From: Micromonospora sp. MW-13
GTDB lineage: Bacteria > Actinomycetota > Actinomycetes > Mycobacteriales > Micromonosporaceae
Length of the DNA stretch: 64,000 bases
Direction: 5' to 3'
NCBI RefSeq assembly: GCF_003434305.1
Contig: NZ_QKKX01000038.1
Span: 1 to 64,000, forward strand
Shown: positions 26,307 through 35,509 of the stretch, piece after piece
How the letters are laid out: every line of letters starts with the position of its first letter
How positions within the stretch are numbered: position 1 is the stretch's first letter
The notes under the pieces: model-generated
Database searches by the model: none
The model's input: the letters and a program-made list of their open reading frames with translations, nothing else
Told to the model about the DNA's origin: nothing
Made by a program: the position numbers and the translations under genes

Positions 26307-27266
26307 TTACTTGCCTACGCCGGCGGTTAGGCCGGACTGGACCTGGCGTTGGAAGACGATGTAGACGATGAGCACCGGCAGCATCGCCATGGTCACCCCG
26401 GCGAACAGGCCGGACCAGTCGGACTTGTAGCCCTGGTTGACCGACAGCTCGATCAGCCCCTGGGAGATCACCTGGTTCTTGGGCTCGCCCGCCACCGACT
26501 GCATCAGCAGCGTCGGCAGGTACCACTGGTTCCACTGGCCCAGCACGTTGAAGATGCCGATGCTGATCAAACCGGGCTTGGACATCGGCAGCATGACGCT
26601 GAAGAACAGCCGGCTGTGCGAGGCCCCGTCGACCATCGCCGCCTCGGCGATCGAGTTCGGCAGCGTCCGGAAGAACGAGTGCATGAAGAAGATCGTGAAC
26701 GACAGCGACCAGGCCACGTACACGAAGATCAGCATGAGGTGCTTGTTCGGGCCCAGCAGCGGGAACGCGATCCCCAGGTTGTAGACGCCCTTGAACAGCG
26801 GCACCGCGGCGAGGTAGATGGGCAGCGTCAGGCCCGACAGGAACATGTAGTAGATCAGCCGGTTGCCGGGGAACTCGTAGCGGGCCAGCACGTACGCGGC
26901 CATCGAGCCGAGCAGCATGGTCAGGAAGACGCTGCCGACCAGGACCAGCAGGGTGTTCAGGAAGAACGCCCCGAGGTGGCCCTCGCCCCAGGCCCGGCTG
27001 AAGTTGTCCCAGTGCAGCTCGTCGGGGATCAGCGACAGCGGCTCGCGGATGACCTGCGAGTCGTCCTTGAGCGCCGACATCACCACCCACAGCAGCGGGT
27101 AGATCACCATGACGGCCCAGACCGCCAGGAACACGTGCGAGAAACCGTTGAAGATGCGTCCGCCCAGCTCGCGGCCACGGCTCAGGACGCCGTCGGGCGT
27201 GGCGGGCGGCGGGGTGTGCCGCTTCGGGCTGGTCCGGTCACCGGACGGGTGGGTCACCGTGCTCAT
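26307..27266 (-). CDS. ngcG: N-acetylglucosamine/chitobiose-type ABC permease, NgcG-like
   Basis: 319-residue MalG-class permease. A polar N-terminal 40 residues precede six membrane segments, the first VFLAVWAVMVIYPLLWVVMSAL. The EAA loop reads EAAMVDGASHSRLFFSVMLPMS near residue 210. It ends QRQVQSGLTAGVGK, as in NgcG/DasC proteins. ATG at 27266 is preceded by GAGGAGG and lies 12 bases after the stop of the partner permease. It is last gene of a five-gene operon that contains no ATPase. Confidence 0.88.
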   Translation of the reverse strand: MSTVTHPSGDRTSPKRHTPPPATPDGVLSRGRELGGRIFNGFSHVFLAVWAVMVIYPLLWVVMSALKDDSQVIREPLSLIPDELHWDNFSRAWGEGHLGAFFLNTLLVLVGSVFLTMLLGSMAAYVLARYEFPGNRLIYYMFLSGLTLPIYLAAVPLFKGVYNLGIAFPLLGPNKHLMLIFVYVAWSLSFTIFFMHSFFRTLPNSIAEAAMVDGASHSRLFFSVMLPMSKPGLISIGIFNVLGQWNQWYLPTLLMQSVAGEPKNQVISQGLIELSVNQGYKSDWSGLFAGVTMAMLPVLIVYIVFQRQVQSGLTAGVGK

Positions 27267-27278
27267 CGTCCAGCCTCC

Positions 27279-28220
27279 TCAGTACTCGATCCGCTCACGG
27301 CGGGTGATCCGGAGCTGGAGCGCGGCCAGCAGGATCGTGAAGATGGCCAGCGAGACACCCATCGCGCAGGCGTAACCGAACTGGCCCTTCTGGAACGCGG
27401 TGAAGTTGAGCACCGACGCGAAGATCTCACTGGCGTGGTTGGGCCCGCCCTGGCTGGGCGTCATGACGAAGACCAGGGCGTACATGTCCAGCGCGATGAA
27501 GCCCAGGTAGACCCAGGCCACGGAGATGGTGTCCCGCAGCAGCGGCAGGGTGATCCGGAAGAAGGTGTGGAACCGGCCCGCGCCGTCGAGGATGGCCGCC
27601 TCGTAGATGTCCTTCGGGATCGACTGCATCGCGGCGGAGAAGAGCACCATGTAGAAGCCGGCGCCGCTCCACACCGCGATCAACAGCAGCCACCAGAGCA
27701 CCGCGGGCACGCCGAGGAAGGGCTCGGGGTCGGCGGTGAAGGCGATCGGGTTGTCCGCGTCGACCAGCCCGACCTTTATCAGCAGGCCGTTGATCAGGCC
27801 CTGCCCGTCGGACCGGTAGATCTGCTGCCACATCACGGCGATGACCACGAGTGACAGGACCTGCGGGAAGAAGAAGATGACCTTGTAGATCCCGGAGCCG
27901 AAGATGCCCCGGATGCCGGCCCTGTCCTCGCGTCCGCCCACGTTGAGCAGGAACGCGAGGAACAGGGCCAGCGCGATCGTGAACAGCGGCACGGTCACCA
28001 GGAAGAACACGTTGTGCCAGAACGCCTTCCTGATCAGTTCGTCGGAGAACAGCCGGACGTAGTTGTCCAACCCGACGAACTCCTGCTTGTCGGAGTAGCC
28101 TCCCCAGCTGGTCAGCGAGTATCCGGCTGCCTGGGCGAAGGGCCACACCACGTAGAAGAGGTACAGCGCGACGGGGAGGGCCAGGAAGCCCGTGACGAAG
28201 CGCGCGACACCGTGCCGCAT
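27279..28220 (-). CDS. ngcF: N-acetylglucosamine/chitobiose-type ABC permease, NgcF-like
   Basis: About 313-residue MalF-class permease with six membrane segments, the first FVTGFLALPVALYLFYVVWPF. The EAA loop is EAAILDGAGRFHTFFRITLPLL near residue 210. It ends RITRRERIEY, a tail shared with the second NgcF copy in this window. The ATG at 28220 is chosen; a GTG nine bases upstream (28229) in the same frame is also possible. Confidence 0.88.
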   Translation of the reverse strand: MRHGVARFVTGFLALPVALYLFYVVWPFAQAAGYSLTSWGGYSDKQEFVGLDNYVRLFSDELIRKAFWHNVFFLVTVPLFTIALALFLAFLLNVGGREDRAGIRGIFGSGIYKVIFFFPQVLSLVVIAVMWQQIYRSDGQGLINGLLIKVGLVDADNPIAFTADPEPFLGVPAVLWWLLLIAVWSGAGFYMVLFSAAMQSIPKDIYEAAILDGAGRFHTFFRITLPLLRDTISVAWVYLGFIALDMYALVFVMTPSQGGPNHASEIFASVLNFTAFQKGQFGYACAMGVSLAIFTILLAALQLRITRRERIEY

Positions 28221-28262
28221 TCCACTCACTCTCTCGTTCGGATCAGTGGTCCGTCGCCGCCA

Positions 28263-29675
28263 TCAGGCGCGGGTCTGCTTCTTGATCGACGAGTCCTTGG
28301 CGACCTTGTCGGCGGCCGCCTGCATCTTGTCGACGAACTGCTGCGCGTTGAGCCGGCCGGCCATCAGCTCCTCGGAGAGGTTCTGGCTCTCCTTGTCCAG
28401 GTCGGCGTAGAAGTCGAAGAACTTGGCCTTGATCAGGTCCTTGGGCGCGTTCTTCATCAGCTCGTTGGCGGTGGACAGCGCCGAGTCCTGCACCCCGTCG
28501 CCGGAGCCCTTGGTGGAGGCGAGCGACTTGGTCAGCTCCGCGAACTTGGTGGAGCCGGACTTGGACAGCACGGCCCGCAGGAACTCCTTCGCCGCCGCCT
28601 TGTTCGGGGCCTTGCTCGGCACCACCAGGCCCTCGCCGGCACCGGCGAAGACGTCCTTGGGCGCCTTGTCGGTGGCGCCCAGGCCCCAGTAGTCCGACAG
28701 CTTCATCTCGAAGCCCGGCGGGATCGTCGCCGCCATCTCGTTCTTCAGCCAGGTGCCGACCTGGATGAACGCCGCCTTGCCGTCGAGCCACGCCTGCTGC
28801 GACTGGGTGTGGTTGAGGTTGCCCGGCAGGAGCAGCTTGTCCTTGACCAGCTTCTCCCACGCCTGCAGGGCGGGCAGGACACCGTCCGCCTTCCAGGCGT
28901 TCTCCTTCAGGTTGTCGATGTCGATGACGACCTGCCGACCGGCCGACTTCCAGATCGTCGCCATCAGCGCCCAGCGCGGGTAGTAGCCGTGCACCGCGTC
29001 GTGCACGTACGGGGCGATGCCCTTGGCCTTGATCTTCGGCGCCAGGGCGAAGAACTCGTCGAACGTCTTCGGCGGCTCCCAGCCCTCCTTGGTGAACAGC
29101 GCGCCGTTGTACCAGTTGCCCCAGACGGTGTAGGCCACGTTGACCACGAAGAACTTGCCCTGGAAGGTGCCGTCCTCGACGGTGCCCGGCAGCAGCGTGT
29201 CGGCGACGGTGCCCTCGCCGTCCCAGGCCGGGGCGGCGAGCAGGTCGTCCAGCGGCTCGATGGCGCCCTCGTTGACCAGGGTGCTGATGTCCATCATGTC
29301 CGCGCCCGAGTTCATCACGAGGTCGCTCGGCTGCGTCGACATCTTCGGCTGTTCTTCGGTCTTGATCTTCTGGGTGGAGCTCATGTTGACCGTCACGCCC
29401 GCGTGCTTGGCGTTGAAGACGGTCTTGTCCTCCTTGGCCCACTGGTCGCCGAGGCCGCCGTTGAAGATGACCACCTTGACGGCGCTGCCGTCCTTCAGGC
29501 CGAACGGGTTGTCCTTGCTCTTGGCGGCCCCGGAGTCGTCGGACTTGCTCGGCTCGCTGCCGGCGCAGGCGCTGAGCAGACCGGCGGCGGGAGTGACGAG
29601 CAGGCCCGCGGCGGCGGCGCGCCGCAGCAGGGTCCGGCGGCTCAGGTCGGCCGGGTGCTCGGGGGTAACCGACAT
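28263..29675 (-). CDS. ngcE: N-acetylglucosamine/chitobiose-binding lipoprotein, NgcE-like
   Basis: 470-residue extracytoplasmic binding protein. The signal has a twin-arginine motif SRRTLLRR and a lipobox LLSAC with the lipidated Cys near residue 37. The mature protein has the NgcE features VVIFNGGLGDQWA, DLVMNSGADMMD, LLPGTVEDGTF, YYPRWALMATIWKSAG and GYTWG-like middle segments, and ends with SSIKKQ as its paralogue does (TSIKKY). NgcE in Streptomyces binds GlcNAc and chitobiose; the ligand here is inferred. AAGGAGAG precedes the ATG. Confidence 0.9.
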   Translation of the reverse strand: MSVTPEHPADLSRRTLLRRAAAAGLLVTPAAGLLSACAGSEPSKSDDSGAAKSKDNPFGLKDGSAVKVVIFNGGLGDQWAKEDKTVFNAKHAGVTVNMSSTQKIKTEEQPKMSTQPSDLVMNSGADMMDISTLVNEGAIEPLDDLLAAPAWDGEGTVADTLLPGTVEDGTFQGKFFVVNVAYTVWGNWYNGALFTKEGWEPPKTFDEFFALAPKIKAKGIAPYVHDAVHGYYPRWALMATIWKSAGRQVVIDIDNLKENAWKADGVLPALQAWEKLVKDKLLLPGNLNHTQSQQAWLDGKAAFIQVGTWLKNEMAATIPPGFEMKLSDYWGLGATDKAPKDVFAGAGEGLVVPSKAPNKAAAKEFLRAVLSKSGSTKFAELTKSLASTKGSGDGVQDSALSTANELMKNAPKDLIKAKFFDFYADLDKESQNLSEELMAGRLNAQQFVDKMQAAADKVAKDSSIKKQTRA

Positions 29676-29701
29676 CTTTTGTCTCTCCTTGTGGTGTCGA
29701 A

Positions 29702-30451
29702 TCAGGCGGTACGCCGGAGACGCCCGGCGTACCTCGACTCGAGGGCGAGGTTGTGCTCGTCCCCACCGGGGACGTTGGCGGAGAGGTAGATAGGGGGTAC
29801 CTCTCCGGCCTGGTGGAACCGTCGTACGACCTCGGCGGTCAGTAGCTGCGCCAGCAGCGCGGCGGTGACCGAGGAGACCGCACAGACCGCGCCGCCGCCC
29901 TCGAGCGGCAGCAGTGCGTCGCCGTACGGCGCGCCGTTGTCCAGCACGACGTCGGCGAGGTCGGCGAGCCGGTACCCCGACGGGTGCCGAGGGGCGACCC
30001 GCGCGGTGTGCTCGACGGACGTGACCGCGATCAGCGGGTGGCCGTTGCCCCTGACCAGCGTCGCCAGCTCGACCACCGAGCCGTTGATGCCGGACTGGGA
30101 CGCGACCAGGAAGACGTCCCGCGGGTGCGGGGCGGCCAGGGCGTAGAGCTGGTGGGCGACGGCCGGGTCGCGTTCCAGCTTCGGATCGGCGAGCACGTCG
30201 CGGGGCGCGTCGCCGTGCAGCACGAGGTCGTGCAGGGTGAGCCGGTTGGTCGGGACCAGCCCGCCGGCCCGGGCCACCAGTTCGGCGGCGAACGCCTCGG
30301 AGTGGCCGGCGCCGAACGCCTGGAGCACCCCGCCGGCGCGCAGGCTGGCGACGATCAGGTCGGCGGCCCGGCCGACCGCCTCCGCCTGCGAGTCGACGAC
30401 CCGGTCGAGGACGGGACGGACGGCGTCGGCGTACCCCTGTGCGCTGATCAT
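29702..30451 (-). CDS. SIS-domain sugar-phosphate-binding protein
   Basis: 249-residue single SIS-domain protein of the UPF0309 type: GGVLQAFGAGHSEAFAAEL for phosphate binding near residue 40, VFLVASQSGINGSVVELA near residue 113, and the C-terminal IYLSANVPGGDEHN. Such proteins isomerise or sense amino-sugar phosphates. The ATG overlaps the stop of the RpiR gene (ATGA), and the binding-protein gene follows 26 bases later, so it belongs to the amino-sugar uptake operon. Confidence 0.85.
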   Translation of the reverse strand: MISAQGYADAVRPVLDRVVDSQAEAVGRAADLIVASLRAGGVLQAFGAGHSEAFAAELVARAGGLVPTNRLTLHDLVLHGDAPRDVLADPKLERDPAVAHQLYALAAPHPRDVFLVASQSGINGSVVELATLVRGNGHPLIAVTSVEHTARVAPRHPSGYRLADLADVVLDNGAPYGDALLPLEGGGAVCAVSSVTAALLAQLLTAEVVRRFHQAGEVPPIYLSANVPGGDEHNLALESRYAGRLRRTA

Positions 30452-31404
30452 GCGGTGGCCCCCTTCGCGGCCTTGTGCCCGTCGACGGCCTGGGCGGTGC
30501 GCCGGAAGGCCGCGTGGGCGCGGGCGTGGGTGCGCTGCGCCACCGCGATGTAGAGCAGGTCGAGCACGACGAGTTGCGGGTGCCGGGCGGACAGCGCGTC
30601 CGGCCGGAAGGTGGTGGCCTGGCTCGCGGTGAGCAGCACGATGTCCGCCAGTTCGGCCAGCGGCGAGCGGGGGAAGCCGGTGAGGGCGACGGTGCTCGCG
30701 CCCCGGCTGCCCGCCTCGGCGAGCATCTCGATGGTCTCCCGGGTCTGCCCGGTGTGCGAGATGCCCAGCGCCACGTCACCGGGGCCCAGCAGCGCGGCGC
30801 TGGCCAGCCCCTCGTGCACGTCGCTCCAGGCCCAGGCGGCCACCCCGATGCGGTGCAGACTGAACTGCATCTCCGCGCCGACGAGGGCGCTGCCGGAGGC
30901 GCCGAAGATGTTGACCCGGCTGGCGCCGGCGATGGCCACCGCCGCCCGCTCGACCTCGGTCAGGTCGAGCAGCGCCGCGGTGTCGTGCATGGCCCGGGTG
31001 TCGGCCGCCATGATCTGGCCGAGCACCCGCTCCAGGGGGTCGCCGGGCTGGATCTCCCGGCCGATGTCGACGGTCCAGCCGGCAGAGCGGGCCCGGCCGG
31101 TCTCGGCGGCGATGCCGAGGCGCAGGTCCGCGTACCCCTCGAAGCCCATCGCCCGGCAGAACCGGGTGATGGTGGCCGGGGAGGTGCCACTGCGCTCGGC
31201 CAGCTCGACGATGGTCGCCCGGGCGGCGGCCTCCGGGTCGCTGAGCACGTGCTCGGCGACCCGGCGGAGCGCCCCCGTCAGCTCCCCGACGCCGGCCCGG
31301 ACCCGGACCAGCACACCGTCGGCGGGGATCCCACCCCGCCGGTCGGCCGTGTCGGCGTCGACCACGGCGGCCCCCGCGGGGGTGTCCACCTCGTGATCCA
31401 CCAT
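30448..31404 (-). CDS. RpiR-family transcriptional regulator
   Basis: 318 residues. The N-terminal helix-turn-helix (TIVELAERSGTSPATITRFCRAMGF at about 63-88) is followed by a C-terminal SIS domain from about residue 160 (VNIFGASGSALVGAEM, ALGISHTGQTRETIEMLAEA). It would sense a sugar phosphate and control the ngc operon it heads. The gene is divergent from a sugar kinase, and the shared 200-base region carries a candidate operator. A disordered 30-residue N-terminal tail precedes the DNA-binding domain. Confidence 0.9.
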   Translation of the reverse strand: MVDHEVDTPAGAAVVDADTADRRGGIPADGVLVRVRAGVGELTGALRRVAEHVLSDPEAAARATIVELAERSGTSPATITRFCRAMGFEGYADLRLGIAAETGRARSAGWTVDIGREIQPGDPLERVLGQIMAADTRAMHDTAALLDLTEVERAAVAIAGASRVNIFGASGSALVGAEMQFSLHRIGVAAWAWSDVHEGLASAALLGPGDVALGISHTGQTRETIEMLAEAGSRGASTVALTGFPRSPLAELADIVLLTASQATTFRPDALSARHPQLVVLDLLYIAVAQRTHARAHAAFRRTAQAVDGHKAAKGATA

Positions 31405-31440
31405 GGGACGCCTTTCGAGAAAGAGTGTTAACTGTTAGTG

Positions 31441-31454
31441 GTAAAAGTTCTTAC
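31441..31454. promoter_or_regulatory. Candidate RpiR operator, rpiR/kinase intergenic region
   Basis: GTAAAAGTTCTTAC is partly palindromic (GTAA...TTAC) and sits in an AT-rich island 37 bases upstream of rpiR. A related sequence, GTAGAAATTCTTCAG, occurs before the second ngcE gene on its coding strand. Regulation by this RpiR protein is inference. Confidence 0.4.
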
Positions 31455-31606
31455 TGAAGGGCCCTCCCTGTCAAGACCGTGGTCGAAGTTTTCAAACTGT
31501 TACCTGGCGCACAGCGCTGCCCGGGCCGGGAATCTTGCCTCGAGCAGCCGGGCCGACCAGCATGAACCCGCCCGCTCCACCCCGCAGCGCCCAGGAGGCC
31601 CAACGG

Positions 31607-32596
31607 ATGTCCGACACCGTCGTGGTCGGTCTCGACGTCGGGGGTACGTCCACCCGGGCGCTCGCCGTCACCCTGTCCGGGAACCGCCTCGGCACGGGCC
31701 GGGCCGGCGGGGGCAACCCCACCAGCCACGGCGCCGAGCGGGCCGCCGGCGAACTGCTGGCCGCCCTGCGCGGCGCGCTGGCCGGCGTGGACCCGGCCCG
31801 GGTCCGGGCCGGCACGATCGGGCTGGCCGGGGCGGGCCGGCTGCTCGCCGACCCGGCCGGGCGGGCCGCGTTCGACCGGGCCTGGCGGGACGCCGGGCTA
31901 CGCTGCCCGTACGCGGTGCACGGCGACGCCCTCGTCGCATACGCCTCGGGCACCGCCAGCACCGCCGGGACGGTGCTGATCGCCGGCACCGGGGCGATCG
32001 CGGCACAGGTCCGCGACCTGCGCCTGGACCGGATCGCGGACGGCCACGGCTGGCTGCTCGGCGACGCCGGCTCGGGCTTCTGGCTGGGCCGCGAGGCGGT
32101 CCGCCGGCTCCTGGCCGACCTGGACGCCGGCCGGGAGCCGGGCCCGCTGGGCCGGCGGGCGCTCGGCGAGCTGCTGGGCGGCGACGAGGTGGCCGACCGC
32201 CCCCGGGACACGGTGGACGCCGTGGTCCAGGCCGTCACCCGCCGTCCGCCGGTGGAGCTGGCCCGGCTCGCGCCGCTGGTGGTGACCTCCGCCGACGAGG
32301 GCGAACCGGTCGCCGCGGAGCTGATCGCGGAGGCCGCCGCGCACCTCGCGGAGAGCGTCGCGCGGATCCGGCCGGCCGGCGCGCAGGACCCGGTGGTCCT
32401 CGGGGGCGGCCTGCTCACGGCGGACACCCCGCTGGCCGTCGCGGTCCGGCGGGAGTTGGCCCGGCGGTGGCCGGGCGCGCCGCTGCGCGCGGCCGGCGAC
32501 GGGGCCGCGGGGGCGGCCTGGCTCGCCGCCCGGGACCTGTCCGAGGTCACCGACCCGACGGCCCTTCATCCGCTGCTGGTGCCGCCGACGACATGA
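31607..32596 (+). CDS. N-acetylglucosamine kinase-like protein (BadF/BadG/BcrA ATPase family)
   Basis: About 329-residue actin-fold sugar kinase: phosphate-1 motif VVGLDVGGTSTRALAV at the N-terminus, VRAGTIGLAGAG near residue 65, TVLIAGTGAIAAQV near residue 123 and HGWLLGDAGSGFWLGREAV near residue 145. It probably phosphorylates the imported amino sugar, giving the ligand for the RpiR/SIS pair it is divergent from. ATG at 31607 follows CCAGGAGG; the frame extends 24 codons upstream without family likeness. Confidence 0.85.
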   Translation: MSDTVVVGLDVGGTSTRALAVTLSGNRLGTGRAGGGNPTSHGAERAAGELLAALRGALAGVDPARVRAGTIGLAGAGRLLADPAGRAAFDRAWRDAGLRCPYAVHGDALVAYASGTASTAGTVLIAGTGAIAAQVRDLRLDRIADGHGWLLGDAGSGFWLGREAVRRLLADLDAGREPGPLGRRALGELLGGDEVADRPRDTVDAVVQAVTRRPPVELARLAPLVVTSADEGEPVAAELIAEAAAHLAESVARIRPAGAQDPVVLGGGLLTADTPLAVAVRRELARRWPGAPLRAAGDGAAGAAWLAARDLSEVTDPTALHPLLVPPTT

Positions 32597-33022
32597 CGAC
32601 GCCGGCGCGGGCCGACGCACCTGACGGCGCAGCCGACCCGGGCCGGCGGTCGGCGCGGACCACGCCGCGACGGCGGTGCCGGCCGGCTCCGGCCGGTCCC
32701 GCGGGCGCGCGCCGGCCGCCGCCGAGCACGACCCACGTCCGCCGGCGCTCCCGCTGCTCCCCCGTCTCTCCGAGCAGCCGGAGCGACTCACCCACCACCG
32801 CAGGGGCTCACCCACCAGCGGACGCGGGCCGTCGATCACGCCCGGGTGCTGATGATCGACGGCCAGCACCGCCGATCCGAATCGGGACTGTCGCAGACCC
32901 CGAGCTTGACCAACCTGTCGGGTGAGTGCGGCGATCCGTCGATGGTGACATCCGGGCGCGGCAGCGCCCCGATTGTTGGACGTGCGTGGACGACCGTGGA
33001 CGGCGCCTGGCAGGATGCGCGG
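32597..33022. other. Intergenic region before the STAND gene
   Basis: 426 bases without a supported gene. The downstream frame is open back to 32846, but those 59 codons have no homology-like features and poor codon bias. A possible promoter (TGGACG, 18 bases, CAGGAT) ends six bases before the GTG at 33023, which would give a leaderless mRNA. Confidence 0.4.
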
Positions 33023-35509
33023 GTGAGCGACAAGTCCCGTGACCGGTCCAGATTGGACAGCCGTGGGACCGAGCGGGAGTTGTTGGCGGAGCTGAACTCG
33101 CTACGGGTCCGCGCGGCCCGCCGACGCGGCAAGGCCAGGCTGTCGCTCCAGGATCTGACGGCGGCCACCGGCGTGCCCAAGAGCAGCCTGGCGAACTACC
33201 TGACCGGGCGCACCGCCATGCCCCTCGATGTCCTCGACCGGCTGCTGCTCGCCCTCGGGGTGGATCCGGTCGACGCGGGGGCCTGGGCGACGCGGTGGGA
33301 ACGGCTCACCGGGGAGCGGCTGGGCAACCGGACAGCCGACAGCGGCCTGAGCCGCGCCGGGACCACCGAGGGCCGGCGGGGCGACGAGCCGGCACAGGGT
33401 CCGGACCCGACGGCCCCCGGAACCCCGGACCGGCCCGGTCCGGCGCTGCCGGTGCCCGCCCAGCTCCCACCCGCCTCGACCGCGTTCACCGGTCGGCAGC
33501 ACGCCCTGGCGGGCCTCGACGAGCTGCTCGCCGAGGTCGACGGGAAGCCGGGCGCCCCGGTGATCGCGGTCGTCACCGGGACCGCCGGGGTGGGCAAGAC
33601 CACCCTGGTGACCCACTGGGCACAGCGGGTCCGCGACCGTTTTCCGGACGGTCAGCTCCACGTCAACCTGCGGGGTTTCGATCCGGCGCGGGATCCGGTC
33701 CCGCCCGCCGAGGCGGTACGCGGCTTCCTGGACGCCTTCGACGTCCCCCGGCACCGGGTCCCGACCGGCATCGACGCGCAGATCAACCTGTTCCGCAGCC
33801 TGCTGACCGGCCGGCGGATGCTGCTGGTCCTCGACAACGCCCGGGACGCCGACCAGGTCCGCCCGCTGCTGCCGGGCTGCTCCGGCTGCATGGCGCTGAT
33901 CACCAGCCGCAGCCAGCTACCCGGCCTGATCGCGGTCCAGGGCGCCCGGCCGATCGCCCTGGAACTGCTCGCCACCGAGGAGTCGACCGCGCTGCTGGCC
34001 CGCCGGCTCGGCGCCGGCCGGGTGGCGGCGGAACCGGCGGCGGTCGACGAGATCGTGCGGCACTGCGCCGGGCTGCCACTGGCCCTGGCGGTCGTCGCCG
34101 CCCGCGCCACCACCCGGCCGAGATTCCCGCTGGCGGCCATCGCCGCCGAGCTGCGCGAGGCCCCCCGGCGCCTCGACCCGCTCGCCGGCACCGAGCCCGG
34201 CATCGACGTCCGGGCCGTCCTCTCCTGGTCGTACGCCCAGGTCGGCGCGCCGGCCGCCCGGCTGTTCCGGCAGTTCGGGCTGGTCCCGGGGCCGGACATC
34301 GGGGTCGCCGCGCTGGCCAGCCTCGCCGGCGCGTCGGTGCCCGAGGTCCGGCAGCCGCTCGCCGAGTTGGTCGACGCGCACCTGGTCACCGAGCACCGGC
34401 CCGGCCGGTTCACCTGTCACGACCTGCTGCGCGCGTACGCCCGGGAGCTGGCCGACGCGGACCCGGAGCCCGACCGGCGGGCGGCGACCCGCCGGGTGCT
34501 CGACCACTACCTGCACGCCGCGCACGGCGCCGAACGGCCGTTGCAGCCGCCCCGGGGTCCGATCGCGCTCGCCGAGCCGGCGCCCGGGGTGACCCCGGAA
34601 CGTCTCGACGACCGGGCCGCCGCGCTGGTCTGGTTCGCCGCGGAGCACCGGGCGCTCGCCGCCGCCGTCGAGCACGCGGCCGACACCGGCCACGACGGGC
34701 ACGCCTGGCAGCTCGCCGCCGCCTGCGTCAGCTTCTTCGACCTGCGCGGGCACTGGCACGACTGGACCGGCACCCAGGAGATCGCGCTGGGCGCCGCCCG
34801 CCGGCTCGGCGACCGGGCCGCCGAGGCACACGCGCACCGTTTTCTCGGCGGCGCCGCCACCCGGCTCGGCCGGTTCGTGGCCGCCCACGCCCACCAGTCG
34901 CGCGCGCTGGAGCTGTTCGGCGAGCTGGGCGACCAGCTCAACCAGGCGTTCACGCACCGCAGCCTGGGCTGGATCGCCGAGCGGTCGGGCCAGCACGCCA
35001 CCGCGCTGCGGCACGACCTGCGGGCCCTGGAGCTGTTCCGGCGCACCGGCCACCGCGTCCAGGAGGCGAGGACCCTCAACTCGGTCGGCTGGTGCCACGC
35101 CCAGCTCGGCGACCACCGGCAGGCGATCGCGGACTGCGAGCGGGCGCTGGCCCTGCTCGACGAGAAGGGCGACCTGGACGGCGTCGCCATGACCCTGGAC
35201 AGCCTCGGCTACGTCCACCGGCTGCTCGGCGAGCACGCCCGGGCCGCCGAGCTGTACCGCCGGGCCCAGGAGCTGTTCGTGGCGCTCGGTGACCGGCACG
35301 GCGAGGCCGAGGCCGGGGCGAACCTCGGCGACACCCTGCGCGAGGCCGGCGACCCCGAGCGGGCCGCCGCCGCGTGGCGGCACGCGCTGGCCATCCTCGA
35401 CGACGTCGACGACCCGAAGGCCGCCCGGGTCCGGGCCAGCCTCGACGAGCTGGTCTGCGCCGAGCTGGACCCGGACGGCCCCCGAACCGGCTGGCGGTCG
35501 GCTATTTGA
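33023..35509 (+). CDS. STAND NTPase with XRE-type HTH, NB-ARC and TPR domains
   Basis: 828 residues. The N-terminal HTH lies at about 15-85 (LSLQDLTAATGVPKSSLANYLTGRTAMP). The NB-ARC NTPase has Walker A GTAGVGKTT near 186-194, Walker B MLLVLDNARD near 268, ITSRSQLPGL sensor and GLPLALAVVAAR, followed by a winged-helix part (FTCHDLLRAYARELA). TPR repeats run from about residue 590 to the end. These AfsR/SARP-like proteins act as signal-gated regulators; the DNA site and ligand are unknown. It lies between two sugar-uptake operons and overlaps the last gene of the second by 8 bases, tail to tail. Confidence 0.85.
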   Translation: MSDKSRDRSRLDSRGTERELLAELNSLRVRAARRRGKARLSLQDLTAATGVPKSSLANYLTGRTAMPLDVLDRLLLALGVDPVDAGAWATRWERLTGERLGNRTADSGLSRAGTTEGRRGDEPAQGPDPTAPGTPDRPGPALPVPAQLPPASTAFTGRQHALAGLDELLAEVDGKPGAPVIAVVTGTAGVGKTTLVTHWAQRVRDRFPDGQLHVNLRGFDPARDPVPPAEAVRGFLDAFDVPRHRVPTGIDAQINLFRSLLTGRRMLLVLDNARDADQVRPLLPGCSGCMALITSRSQLPGLIAVQGARPIALELLATEESTALLARRLGAGRVAAEPAAVDEIVRHCAGLPLALAVVAARATTRPRFPLAAIAAELREAPRRLDPLAGTEPGIDVRAVLSWSYAQVGAPAARLFRQFGLVPGPDIGVAALASLAGASVPEVRQPLAELVDAHLVTEHRPGRFTCHDLLRAYARELADADPEPDRRAATRRVLDHYLHAAHGAERPLQPPRGPIALAEPAPGVTPERLDDRAAALVWFAAEHRALAAAVEHAADTGHDGHAWQLAAACVSFFDLRGHWHDWTGTQEIALGAARRLGDRAAEAHAHRFLGGAATRLGRFVAAHAHQSRALELFGELGDQLNQAFTHRSLGWIAERSGQHATALRHDLRALELFRRTGHRVQEARTLNSVGWCHAQLGDHRQAIADCERALALLDEKGDLDGVAMTLDSLGYVHRLLGEHARAAELYRRAQELFVALGDRHGEAEAGANLGDTLREAGDPERAAAAWRHALAILDDVDDPKAARVRASLDELVCAELDPDGPRTGWRSAI

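Noticed and set aside
32846-33022. N-terminal extension of the STAND protein from ATG 32846
   Set aside because: The 59 extra codons have poor codon bias and no likeness to the family; the HTH begins shortly after GTG 33023, which has a promoter-like -10 at leaderless spacing.
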